From: Sorghum bicolor
Taxonomy: Eukaryota; Streptophyta; Magnoliopsida; Poales; Poaceae
Assembly: GCF_000003195.3 (NCBI RefSeq)
Contig: NC_012874.2
Span: 56,453,797-56,517,796, forward strand
Direction: 5' to 3'
Length of the DNA stretch: 64,000 nt
The notes beneath the pieces were generated by a model. The model was not told the DNA's origin. It ran no database searches and saw only the letters and a program-made list of their open reading frames with translations. The position numbers and the translations under genes were made by a program. Below, in pieces: positions 20,712 through 32,371 of this stretch (the stretch's first letter is position 1; every line of letters begins with the position of its first letter).

Positions 20712-21813
20712 TGTCGGTGTTTTAACCTCGGGGGTAACACCAACGAGTGAATTTGTGTGCATGTTCTCCTTTCCGAATGGTGATGCAAGATGGACACAAG
20801 GATTTATCCTGGTTCAGGCAAAAGAAGGCCCTACGTCCAGCTGGGGAGAGAGTTTGTATTATCTTGCACCTAAGTGTTTGTACATGGAAATACAAGGAAG
20901 CTTGGATGTGGATTCTAAGTCCTAGTGGGGTATAGTGTTGTATGCGAGCAGTGTTCTACGTATCGTGTGTCGTGTGTTTTGGCCTTAGCGTCCCCTTTTA
21001 TAGTCCAAGAGGAGGCTCAAGGTTACAGGGCGTAGGCGCTAGAGTAGGCCTCGTTAGGGGCATGGCACGAATCTTCTCGAGGCTTTCCATACTAGCGTGG
21101 CCTCGACCCGTCTTGTTCAAAACGTACTTGGCGATGATGGCACGTGCACCTTCTGAGCTTATATCCTGTATGCCGCCTGGTATTGGTTCGCGTGTACGCC
21201 TGCTTGTATGTTGTAGCAGATGTCGTGTCGGGAGTGGTTGGAGCGCTAACTTCCATCGCTCAACTGTTCCCTGGGAAGGAGCACGCGGGCTCGAGGGTCT
21301 GGCGGCTTAGACGAGGTCCGTGTACGAGAGCGCTGACTATCTCGTCTCTAGGGACTCCTTGATGGGATAGTACGCCTGTTGCAACTGTACCTGCACGTAC
21401 CTTTCTCTAATTTTGAGGATAAAGCTGAGAAAAGGTAGGATTTGACGGGCGCATGATCCATCATCGTGTTTCCCACGCATGCTGGGTTAGGTGGGAGCCT
21501 GTCAAACGCATTAAATGCCTTAAGCCCCGTACCGGCGGCGGGTGGCGGGAGTGCACTTTTGTGCTCAACGCTGGCTGATTCGCTCGACGCCACTTCCGTA
21601 GTTGAGGGTCGTCTAGCTTTGACCTTCTAGTCATTCGCTCGATCGTACTTCCGTAATTGAGACCAGGATCGATCACTGAGTCTACCATGTGTCGAGTCCG
21701 GGTGTCGATCAGTGCACGTTTACAGAGGGGGTGTCGAGTCCAACTCGTGGATTGGCTTTTTCACTATCTGTCAGGGATGTTTATTGGGGTACTCCTTATT
21801 GACACCCTCAACA
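20712..21813 (-). repeat. 5' LTR of the outer gypsy element
   Basis: The 1,102-bp segment reads TGTTGAGGGTGTC to AAAACACCGACA on the minus strand, with TG...CA ends and a PBS on the inner side. The partner LTR must lie left of the window. At its outer edge the sequence changes abruptly to AT-rich CACTA sequence homologous to 56,443 onward in CACTA-2, marking the insertion point. Confidence 0.75.
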
Positions 21814-22129
21814 ATATCGATATTATAATATAATTATATTATTTCTACACTATTTGTAACATAATTTTTCTATATTCTATATTTGTAACATAATTATATT
21901 GTTTATATATTATTTGTATAATGATATTATAATACAATTATATTATTTGTACATTATTTGTAACATAATTATTTCTATATTCTTTATTTGTAATATAATT
22001 ATATTATATATTATTTGTATATTGACCACTCAAATTTTGAAATTTCAAATTTTCACACCTACACAAAAACTTTCATACCTATATATTATTTGAATATTAT
22101 TTTAAATTTTGAAATTTCAAATTTCAAAC

Positions 22130-23200
22130 GCAAAAAAGGACTATGTATCAAAGGTAGACCTTGATGAGCTATAACTTCTTTGTATTCAAAACTTTTTCAT
22201 TTGAGGTTATTTAGTGTCTAGTTTGACCTAGTTTGACCAAGTCAAATCTTGGATTTTTCTGAAAAGACAATTTGACTGGACCCTTAGTAGTCTCAGATGC
22301 AGAAGTCATGAATACAAACTTTGTCCAGCTCATCAAGATACATATTGTGTGTAATGGTCAACTTTTCATCTCAGATAGTTTGGACTACTCAAATTTTGAA
22401 ATTTCAAATTTTCATAGCTACACACAGGTTTTTGAAACCTCAGACGGCCCCAACTCGAAAAGTTATGAATAGAAAGTTTGTTCCACTCATCAAGATATAC
22501 ATTTCATACATAGGACATTTTTGTATTTGACAAAGCGTTATGAAAGTGCACTACTAAATCCACATGTCTCACATGTAGTTTCATAAAGTTTGTGTGAGAT
22601 TCAATACTTTGTGACCAGAGTTTACCAACTCTTTCTCAAACATAAAAATGTCCTATGTATAGAATGTGTATCTTGATGAGCTCTAACACCCTTGTATTCA
22701 AAAGTTCTTCATTTGAGGTCAATTAGTGCCTTGTTTGACCAAGTTTGACCAAGTGAAGCCTTGATTTTTAAAACATGTGACTAGAGTTTACTTAAACTTT
22801 TCCAAATGAGAAAATGGTCTATGTATCAAAGGTAGATCTTGATGAGATTTGTATTCAAAACTTCTTCATTTGAACTCATTTAGTGCCTAGTTTGACCTAG
22901 TTTGACCAAGTCAAATCTTGGATTTTTTCTAAAAAGACACTGACCGGACCCTTGGTAGTCTCAAATACAAAAGTCATGAATACAAAGTTTGTCCAGCTCA
23001 TCACGGTACACGTTGTGTTTAACAGTCAACTTTTCATCTGAGAGAGTTTGGGCCACTCAAATTTTGAAATTTCAAATTTTTACAGCTACACACAGGTTTT
23101 CGAAACCCGAGATGACCCCAACTCGAAAAGTCATGAATAGAAAGTTTGTTGCACTCATCAAGATATACATTTCATACATAGGGCATTTGACCAGAGATTA
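22130..23200. repeat. CACTA-1 internal long repeats
   Basis: Imperfect units of roughly 250-400 bp recur here. Each contains GTGCCTAGTTTGACC or a close form, then CTCAAATTTTGAAATTTC, then CATCAAGATATACATTTC. The same units occur about twice at 56600-57350 in CACTA-2. They are non-coding and lie downstream of the transposase; short frames across them are chance. The stretch 21814-22100 before them is a simple TTATATT-rich run. Confidence 0.75.
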
Positions 23201-23419
23201 CATGATGAATCACAGATACAATCTAGGCCGCTACTATTCTTCCTTGTCCATCAGGGCGCACCCAGGGCAAAGAACTCTGTGGAATGCTTCGCTCAATATT
23301 TTTTATCTTCAGAAGACGGTCCACAAAGTGGGACATATCACTGAACTGGTTAAAATTGTCCAAATCCGATACACCGTCAACTCCAACTGTTTGCTGCTTT
23401 CCTGGAAAAAATACATGCT

Positions 23420-26400
23420 TCAGTTTGTCGGTACTTTTCTTCTCATTCTTAGAAAGGATCTGTTCAGCATAGAAAACCTGTGCAGCATGGTTAGCAAGGA
23501 TCCACGGTCATCTTTATATCCAACCATACTTAGATCAAGAACTCTGACCCCATAATTATCCACTATGACATGTTTATCTTCAACCCATTGACATCGAAAC
23601 ACGGGGATCTGAAATGTACCATAGTCTAATTCCCATGTATCCTCGATGAAGCCAAAGTATGTAATAATAACACCAGTTTTGTCGTCTATGGCCTCACATC
23701 GAACACCACTATTTTCTGTCATGCTCTTTTTGTCCTTAGACTTGGTATGAAATGTGAATCCACTTATGTCATAGGTTTGCCATGTTATCACTTGGTGTGA
23801 TGGTTCAGATGCCAAAACCTTGATGGTTCTTATGTTATATGGAATGTCCTGCTCCCTTAGCCATGTGTACAATTGTTTCTTATGTTCCTTCATTACCCAA
23901 TTGTCTGTTTGCCCAGTATTATGTTCTAGCGCTCATTCATGTGTTGATCGATCAAATGCTCCATTATCGAGAGCTGATGTAAGATGTTGTGATATGCCTC
24001 AAGAACTATATTGTAATCTAACGGGATGAATGATTTCTGTCCAATCCTCCCACTTCCATGCAGCCTACCCTCATGTCTTGACCGAGGCAAACCGATTGCC
24101 ACCCAGTCTATTAGGACACTATTGCAGAATGGTCCTCCATACTCAATCACCTCTTCAGTACAGTACCCCTCTATCATGGACGTCTCAGGATGAGCATGAG
24201 TTGATACATAGCCATTTAGTATTGACATAAAACGCTCGTATGTACACATTTCATGTAGGTACACGGGACACAATGTGTGTATTTGTGGAACCAAGTGCAC
24301 CACAAGGTGCACCAATATGATATCAAAGATTGATGGGGGAAACACATGTCAAACTGTGACACTGTCTCCACTGCGAATTCCTGAAGGAATTCTAACTCAT
24401 CATGTTCAATTACCTTTTGTATGATCTTGTTGAAAAAGTAGCACAATCGTGTCACTACCATCTTTAAGAACATTGGATTTATAGCCCTTATTGCAATAGG
24501 GAGGAAAGTAGTCAGCATGACATGACAATCATGTGAGTTGTAGTTGGTGAGTGCAAGGTCTTTCATTGACACAAAACTCTGTATGCTAGAGTAGAATCTA
24601 GATGGGACTTTCAATTTCTTCAACCACTCACACATCGCATGTTTCTCATCTATGTTGAGGTTGTAACTTGCTGCTGGAAGATGGTACTTCCCATTTTCTT
24701 GAAGAACAGGATGATGCTCTTTTTTATGCCTAACTGCACCATGTTGAAGCGTGAATTGTGTAATTCCTTTGTCTTGGTCTTGATGTATAGCAATGTGCCA
24801 ATTAGGCTTTCAAACACATTCTTCTGGACGTGCATACCATCGATCATGTGTCATACATCCAAGTCTTTCTAGTATGGCAAATACTCGAAGAAAATGGACT
24901 TCTTCTTGAATGTTGCCCCTAGAGTTTATTTGACATCCTTTCTTATTTTTTCATCCTTTGTCTTCTGTCCAAACACAAATTTAATATTGCTCACTATTTT
25001 GAAAACTCTCTTGCCTTTGCTATTACCTAATGGTGCATCTATGTTCCTTTCATCATTATAGTCGAAGTACTTATCCATCTTTTTCAGGCGGTACTTGTGT
25101 CCTTTCGATAAGAAGCATATGTGCCTCATGTACACTATCTTCTTAGATACATTAAGGGACACGTAATGGGTTCCATCTATGCACACCACACAACCAACCT
25201 TTTCCTTGAATTGCCCTGATAAAATGAAGAGAGTAGGGTAATCGTTGACCATAACAAAAATAATTGCTCTCAGCGTGAATGAATCTTTACGATACTTGTC
25301 CAACATTTGAACACCTTTTTCCCATAATATTTTCATCTCCTCCATCAAGGGCTCCAAGAAAACATCCATGTCAACTACAGGTTGAACTGGTCTAGAGATA
25401 AGTATGGTTAGCAAAAGGTATTTTCGCTTCTACATCAACCATAGAGGAAGGTTATAGATGGTGAGAATCACCGGCCATGTGTTATGCTTGCTGCTCCTCT
25501 CACCAAATGGATTCATTCCGTCAGTACACAGTGCGAACCTAACATTACTTGGTTCGCTGGCAAAGTCTCGGTAGTTGTCATTGAAATCTTGCCACTGTTT
25601 TTCATCGGCTGGATGACGAAGCTTGCCATCATTTTTGTGCTCATCGGAAGCAAGCCAACTCATAAGTTTTGCATCCTCAGGGTTAGCAAACAAACTCCTC
25701 AATCAATCTACCATTGGAAAGTACGACATCACTAAAGTAAGAATCTTTTTCTATGCATAATAGTCAACCTCTTCTTTATCTTTGCTAGTGGGTTTTGAAC
25801 TCTGCTAGGTGTTCTTTTGGGCCTTCTTTCGCTTCTTTCCTGCTTTACACATGGAGGCAGCACACTCCTCTCGATAGTCTTTATTTGTCTTGTATCGACT
25901 TGCACCACACTTTGGACAACTATCCAAGTCTTTGTAATCATCACCTCGGTATAGGATACAATGATTTATACACGCATGGATCTTCTCGACACCCATGGTG
26001 AGCAGACTGATCAACTTCTTTGCATAGTACGTGTTAGCAAGCACTTTGTTCTCCTTTGGAAGCATATCTCTGACAATACTCAAGAACACATCAAATTCAG
26101 CATCAGACGGACCATACCTGGCTTTTGCCATCAACAGTTTTAGCACAGCTCGCAACATCGTGAACTCTTTGGTATAACTCTTAGACTCATCATACAAAGG
26201 CTTTTTTGCTGCCTTCTTCAAGACCTCCATCCTTTTTATTAATAACATTGATGGTTCAGTATGACGATGCAACGTTGCCTCCAAGAATTCTGCATCTTCC
26301 GCAGTCGTATCATTTGATGAGACATGAGTTCTGGCACCATTATTTCCCCCAGCAAATCCACCAGTAGTAACATTTGGCACAACATGTTTACTCTTGGTTG

Positions 26401-26737
26401 TGTCATGGAAAAACTGAAATCTATCAGCTAGCATGCCTGGACCATCGGTGTCGATGTTTGCTGGGTCCCCAACTGTATAAGGCGCCGAGCTACCCTCTCC
26501 ATGCTTCGTCCAAATCAAGTAATCCTTCATAAGTTCTCGACAGACTAGATGAGAAATGATTGCTTCAGTATCTTCATATAGAACAATATTTCTGCAGTCA
26601 TAGCATGGATAATATATCTGCTTCGTCTTTGTTCTCAAAGCATGGTTCTTAGCGGCATCAACAAACCTATGCACCTCGGTTATATATGAAGGATCTAGTC
26701 TTGATAAGTTATACATCCATAAGGACCTCTCCATCAT
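23420..26737 (-). pseudogene. CACTA-1 TNP2-type transposase, decayed
   Basis: The start MMERSLWMYNLSRLDPSYI opens a transposase-associated domain (Cys/His motif YYPCYDCRN). The TNP2 core follows in pieces: CIDGTHYVSLNVSKK, IDGMHVQKNVFESLIGTLL and NYNSHDCHVML, then the DUF4218-like (YLHEMCTYERF) and DUF4216-like (ITYFGFIEDTWELDYG) regions. The chain is cut into about seven frames by frameshifts and stops (25805, 25430, 24926, 24650, 24216, 23926). It keeps the SHDCH motif that CACTA-2 has changed. TNP2 cuts and joins transposon ends; this copy cannot encode a full protein. Confidence 0.9.
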
Positions 26738-27585
26738 GAGCTGTGGAAAAACTAGTAAATTAATTGAACTCGATGCAAAATAAGTATGAAATATTGTCTA
26801 GAAATATTTCTTATCTAACCTTTCAAACAACAACCTCTGAAGATGAAAAGCTCCCACTTGTATATCTATCCAATTTGTAGACCTCGGAGCTAACATAAAA
26901 AATAAAGACAAAACTCTAAGTAATAATTCCAAAAAGAACACCTAACAACTAAATCAAATTGACAAGGTAGAAAAACACTGTTGATGGAATCAACTAAATA
27001 TATATCTTTATTCCACTAAAATAGATTTGAGAAGGAAACATGGAAATGGAGAGAGGAGAGGCATCATCTCACCATCTTAGACAACCTCATACATGAAAAA
27101 TGCATATTGCATAATTAAATCAAATTGACATAAAAATAATATCCTAAACAATATAATTAAAAAAACTAAAAAGAAAACCTATTTTTTCTCTCTCTTCCCA
27201 AGCATGGAAACACCTTTCATGGAAACCACTACATATATATTTTTTGGATTCACTAATTAGAGAAGGAAACATGGAAAAAAGGAGAGGAGCGACATCATCT
27301 AACCATCTTAAGCAACCTCATTTGAGGAAATATAGTCCATACCTAGCTACTCTACTCTATCCCTCTCATGGTGAAACCCTAGATCCAAAAAGTAGCTCAA
27401 ATTGAGCAAGAGGGCACAAAAAGAGACATTACAAGCATCAACTAACCTTTCTTAGCCACCTCCTTCTAAGAAATGAAGATCAACCCCCCTTGTATTTTGT
27501 AAAATCTAGACCTCCAAGATGGGCTCCAATGGAAGTTGGCTACGAGCTATAGTTCAACCCGAGGAGAAAGAAGAGGGGGTATTTA
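26738..27585. other. CACTA-1 upstream non-coding region
   Basis: An AT-rich stretch between the transposase start and the subterminal repeats, presumably holding promoter and 5' leader. It has near-repeats of AAATCAAATTGACA and AAGGAAACATGGAAA, and a counterpart at 60890-61960. No other feature is seen. Confidence 0.5.
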
Positions 27586-27933
27586 TAGAAAAAATAGCAC
27601 ATGCGGTTTGCTTAAGAAACCGTCCGTGTAAATCGATTAACACAGGCGGTTCACATAACTGAACCACATGTGTAAATGGAGCATTAACACAGGTGGTTCA
27701 GTTATGTAAACCACTTGTGTTAATCGATTTACACAGGCGGTAGCATAACTGAATCTCATGTATTAATGGTCTATTTACACATGCGGTTTTATTACAATAA
27801 CTATCTATACTGACCCATTTACAGAGACGGTTTTTAATTCTGGTCGTATAATTTTACAATACAGGCGCATGATAACTGAAATCGCCTGTGAAAAGTTTTT
27901 GCTCCGCCGGCATAGAGCACCTGTGTACTAGTG
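27586..27933 (-). repeat. CACTA-1 right subterminal repeats and terminal inverted repeat
   Basis: About ten copies of an ACACAGGCGGTT-like motif in both orientations, many as inverted pairs, ending in TGTACTAGTG. By analogy with Spm these are the sites bound by the TnpA-like protein. Confidence 0.82.
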
Positions 27934-29028
27934 GAATGTCTAATATTTGGATGGACGAGATCTTAGACCATGATTTTCGATATTTGAATCCAGTACGAAA
28001 TATTGAATATGATAGCTTGTGCAAGGAACAAAATTATCGTGATTCTGGGTATGCTTGCTCACATTCTGTACAAAGTTAGTGGAAAGAGCAGAAGGTTTCT
28101 TACATGTACGTGAAGGTCAATCGGCCGATAGGCCATCGACCACGGCGAGGTGACAGTGACGAGGCCTTGGCCAGCGATGGGTACTTGATGGAAATAGCAG
28201 AAACGCCTTAGCTACGGGGACGGATCATGTGCGGCGGTGAAACTGGTCTGCGCTTGCCGCCGGTGCACACCAAAAAAATGCGTCGTCACAGGCGCCAAAG
28301 ATCAAAGGATAGTTTGCGATAGCGATATTTATGGATCTGAAAATTATATTTATCATGAAAAGAATATGTGTATGACATCTGCATGATGAAATATTGACGT
28401 GAGCCAAGTGTATATGCTCTGAGTGCTGATTAACTTGTATACGTAGCTCATGCACGGAATTTGGGAGCAAGGATTAACCTGGTTATTCTAGCTAGTACGC
28501 GTGGTTATACTAGAAGCATCATTTGGAGTTTGATACGTATACGGTTCTGCTACAATGTTGATACTCTGCTGCAGCTCAGTGTAAAACAGAATATACGTAG
28601 GAGTTACAAAGAGGCTTGTCACCTAGCAGTATCTAGAGTTGATAGTGGCCAACTGAAGGAGTTGCTGCGGTCAAGTACTAGACGGTGAGTGATTGTGCAC
28701 CTCGGCGAGGTTGATAGCTGAGTTCTTCACGATGACGATGGCTCAGAGGTTGCCGCTCTAGGCGTGGGACTGGGACGAGTGAGAAGTGTACACCACGGAA
28801 GGCGTGGTTGCAACAAGCTGGGAGCGGTGTCATCTTGTGACTTCGATCCCTGAAGAAGTGGAGCAGGATGCTGTAAAGTTGTCCATGGCCTCGGCGGCAG
28901 TGGCAACGCTTGAATAGCGCTGAAGGAGCGAGGTGCTGCGAGGGTGCGGTGCACGTGAATTGCATCACCGGTTCCAACGGATGTGAAATCATGATGGGAA
29001 AAGGTCATGTCCTACTACTATAGTAAGT
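27934..29028. other. About 1.1 kb with no recognised gene
   Basis: Sequence flanking CACTA-1 on the right. Short frames on both strands show no family resemblance. It may be the oldest low-copy host sequence in this half of the window, but nothing positive supports a gene. Confidence 0.4.
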
Positions 29029-29741
29029 CACTATAGGGGCGGCTCTAGAGCCACTGTGAGGGCAGTTGGCCTAGCCGCCCCTCCCAGAGAGCTTTTACAA
29101 ATCAGCCCACTGTGGGGACGGCTGGCCAACCGCTCTTACAAATACCATTTGTAAGGGTAGCTAGTATTTTCAGCCGCCCTTACAAATGGTATTTATAAGG
29201 ACGGCTGGTGAGCCAGGCGCCCTTAAAAATACCATTTCTAAGTGTGGCTGCAGCACCAGCTGCCCCTACAGTTTGTATCTACGGGCGGTTCACTTTAGAG
29301 AACAGCTTCTACAGTTGATTTTCCAGGAAAAAATCAAATTCAAAACTAACCACAGCATATAATATGTTCTTCAAATTAAAATTCGAATCTAACCACCACA
29401 CATATACATATATTCATCCAAAAACACACAAGCACGATATAAACCACAACAAGCCACATACTTCACAAGTTGAAAATTCTAATTCACAAAGTCCATCAAT
29501 ACAACATTACATAGTCATAATTCACAAGTTCAAATAGTTCCACAAGTCCAAACCATTATAGAAAAGCCATCCATGGCTTAGAGCTAGCCTGTGAGTCTCA
29601 CGTAGGTGTTGGTACCTACGATTACTACCTAAGTCAGAAGATCGATCATGGTAATCGCCTTTAGAAGGAACAACCTCATACATGATGAAGCCGCAAAGGT
29701 CATCGAGAGCTCCAAGAGTTCATCATCCTTGTATATGTCCC
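29029..29741. mobile_element. CACTA-like terminus with subterminal repeats, partner end not found
   Basis: From CACTATAGGGGCGGCT a run of inverted motifs follows (TACAAATACCATTTGTAAGG, GCCGCCCTTACAAATGG), then AT-rich sequence, as at the ends of plant CACTA elements. It is cut at 29742 by the LTR element. I did not find the opposite end. The terminus could instead start a few bases earlier. Confidence 0.42.
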
Positions 29742-31216
29742 TATTGACGGTTGTTAACCATCAAAATTATATGTCAACTAAGGAGAAGAAAGGTGATAAA
29801 AACTGAACATCATCATATCCTTAGGTTTTTTACTGACAATTTCCACGAGTTTCGGTGAATGTCTATTTCTATAGGGGGTTATCGGAATAATAACAAAAGA
29901 AGATCCACATGTCGGATTTACATAGAGAGAAGACCCGAACGTCAAATCTAGAATACTCTAGAAGACTCTCGAAGGCGTGCCTTGAAACCTTGGACCCACC
30001 TGCCACAGGGGCAGGCGCCCAGGGTAGGGTGGATCGGAGCGGCTGCCCGGTGATCTAGACCAATCAGGTGCAGTCTCGTGGATACTGCGTCCATCGACTG
30101 TGAGGATTAATCTTAAGCATACGTTTAAGTTGGTTTGATCCAAGGGTTGTGGTGCTTCCTAAGGAGCTATAAATATAAGCCTACCCCCTTGGAGGAGAGC
30201 TCAGAATGAGAGAAAAAACAAAATTATATTTTTATTCTCATATGAGAATAAGAGCGAGCCATTAGAGCTAGGTATTAGAGATAGATTAGCTACTCCTAAT
30301 CTTCATCTTCTACATAGGTTAGATTAGATAGAGGAAGAGTCGGGCGCATGTGCTCGGAATTTCTAGATCTTCGTTATCAGAGATTGGTATTATCTTTTAT
30401 CTCTCTTTTGACTTTATTCTAATATCATTATGTTTATGTTTATTATGTTCTTAGTTTATTCTAGTTCTACATTTGATATGGTTATGATTGATAATGAGTT
30501 TATGTATATGTTTGCAAATCGCTTAGCTTTCTTCGCGGGAGAGTTAAGTGATAGATGTCATATAAGCATGGTGCTTAGATGTCGTTTATCTGCAATTACA
30601 TCCTATTGGTCGGGTAGTGTGGTAGATCACCGAAATGACAATTCCGTTGAGTCCTTTGTATTCCATCCCCCGTTGGTAGGACAGGTAGGACCGCGTTTAT
30701 CTGCAACCAGCTCTATCTTGGCTTTTTATAGCAATGTTCCTTGTACATAAATGAAGAGTCTTTTGTGCTATACATGATAGTGTAGCATTAGAGTTGATGA
30801 ATGACTTGATAAATTAGAACTACATAGGATTTTCTATCTCTTGGACTAATCGGACGTCTGCCTAATATTAAGCTGAGTAGTGTAAATCTAGTCTCTATAT
30901 TCCTTGGGCTTCTATATTTTATATATCATATATCTATGGTTTACCCTCCTGCCAAGTATATCACTATGCAACCCAATCACTCATAAGTAGTCATGTTTTG
31001 CAAGTTGATCTCATTGTTTAAGTCCTTAGTTCTTTCCCCTGAGCTAAATATAAATAACGGTACCTAGAATACTTCCCAGTGAAGTGCTACAATGGTATTT
31101 AATCTGTACGCTTGCGGATCCTATATTTATTTTATTAGTGGAGAGTTTTCATACCACACTTCTGGCGCAATGCTAGGGATGACAACTTAGCTTAAGTGGT
31201 GTTAGAAGTGTCAACA
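29742..31216 (+). repeat. 5' LTR of the non-autonomous Athila-type element
   Basis: Starts TATTGACGG (one change from TGTTGACGG) and ends GTGTCAACA, followed by AGCATTTCTAGCGC, which parallels AGCATTTCTGGCGC in the Athila element. The 3' copy covers only its first part and lacks about 80 bp of it. A second PBS-like sequence at 31163 makes the exact LTR end uncertain (31158 or 31216). Confidence 0.75.
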
Positions 31217-31223
31217 AGCATTT

Positions 31224-31240
31224 CTAGCGCTGATGCTAGG
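31224..31240 (+). other. Degenerate primer-binding site
   Basis: TAGCGCTGATGCTAGG lies at the spot of the tRNA-Asp-type PBS but differs from TGGCGCCGTTGTCGG at several bases. A similar sequence, TGGCGCAATGCTAGGGA, occurs 60 bases earlier at 31163. Confidence 0.45.
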
Positions 31241-31454
31241 AAAGGAATAAGCTTTTCGAGAAAAAATGCCTAAATAGATACTTAATAAATGAGTAGGTAG
31301 CTTGCTAGTCACCTCTACTTGGCAGGTTTACCCCTATTGTTTTTCTGTGTTTATATTTTTATATAGGGTAATAGCAGGACTGAATCTAATTCACTCAATT
31401 CTTTATTCGAATCAGATCAACCAAGAAGGAAGCTTGTCACCAGTATTTGAAGCT

Positions 31455-32073
31455 ATGGCTGAAAAGACCTTGTTGGAGTTCACTGCTCCAACATTGGAGA
31501 ACATCCGCACTAGTCCAGTACTAAGAACAGAAAATTTTGGGTTTGAGCTCAAGACAAGCCTCATCAACATGGTGCAAGCTATCCAATACAGTGGAAAGGT
31601 GAATGAAACGCAAGTACACATTTGTAGGACTTCATGAAGATTGGAAACACCATTGCCATAGAAAGATTTCAGAAGCTTGGGAGCGTTTGTAAGGATACAT
31701 TCAAGATTGTCCTCATCATGGAATGGAAGAATGGTTACTCATACAAGGCTTTTGTCATGGATTAAACCAAAAGATGCGTGTGCACCTGGATGCTACTGCT
31801 GGAGGATCATTCTTATCACTCACTCTTAGGAAAGCTAAGGAGCTTATGGAGAAGATATGAGATAATCAAAGCTGGTCCCAAGACAAAGGTGAAGGAGTAG
31901 AAGTAAATGAACTATCCACCAAGATGGATGACTTGCTCCACTGCTTATACCAGAGGGCCAAGTACAAGGAAGACCAGAGGGCGATTGAAACAATATCTAA
32001 ATTTAAATCAAGTCCCGCTGTCAGGAAAGTTCCACATCAACCAAATTGGAGACAGCATCAAGATAGCCAAGGT
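31455..32073 (+). pseudogene. Athila-type gag, N-terminal part
   Basis: Opens MAEKTLLEFTAPTLENIRTS. After a gap the frame shows HHGMEEWLLIQGFCHGLNQK and RKAKELMEK, which match Athila gag order. Several frame changes and stops interrupt it, and a central segment of the gag core seems to be missing after about 31610. The LINE insertion at 32090 interrupts the downstream coiled-coil part. Confidence 0.7.
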
Positions 32074-32089
32074 ATGACTTTAGGTAATT

Positions 32090-32371
32090 GAGGTTCAGAT
32101 CATGATGTCTAGTCTCCTTCCTCTCGACATGGGCAACCCGAGCGACACGGGCGTGTTCTAGGCTGGAGGAGCCGTCTCGGCGCGAGTGGAGGGAGTCTCG
32201 AGTGAGAGCTGGTTCGCTAGTCGAACCCATACTACAGGGAGAGGTGCGTGCGTTCGGTCAGGAGGTGAGCTGGCGTCGAGTCCCGCGGGCGTGGTCTAGG
32301 TCTCGACTCCTCTGCAGTCGCTGACCTCTGGGCCATGGCGGAGTCCGGGAAAGGGGAAGGCCCTACAAGTC
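32090..32371 (+). promoter_or_regulatory. LINE 5' untranslated region
   Basis: A GC-rich leader of about 280 bases before the first likely ORF1 ATG at 32372. L1 elements carry an internal promoter here; no specific motif is assigned. Confidence 0.45.

Larger units (their letters stand above)
19997..21813 (-). mobile_element. Outer Ty3/gypsy element, 5' end only (LTR, PBS, leader)
   Basis: This minus-strand element shows its 5' LTR at 20712-21813, a PBS at 20692-20710 and about 700 bp of internal sequence, then stops where the Tat element begins. It appears to be the host of the Tat insertion. Its outer edge abuts CACTA-1 at 21814. The PBS (TTGGCGTGCCAGGTAGGGG) resembles that of Cinful/RIRE2-like grass gypsy elements; lineage is not certain because no pol is visible. 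Confidence 0.72.
21814..27933 (-). mobile_element. CACTA-1: En/Spm-type DNA transposon, right part
   Basis: The right terminus at 27933 reads CACTAGTACACAGGTGCTC on the minus strand, preceded inward by ACAGGCGGTT-type subterminal repeats. The body contains a decayed TNP2 transposase (23420-26737) and spaced tandem repeats (22130-23200). The left edge at 21814 is the insertion point of the outer gypsy element; the rest of CACTA-1 lies left of the window. It aligns over its length with 56,443-62,127 of CACTA-2, in the same orientation. Confidence 0.88.

Noticed and set aside
28678..29008. Two overlapping minus-strand frames left of the CACTA-like end
   Set aside because: No domain, no splice context, and two frames open at once; insufficient to call a gene.
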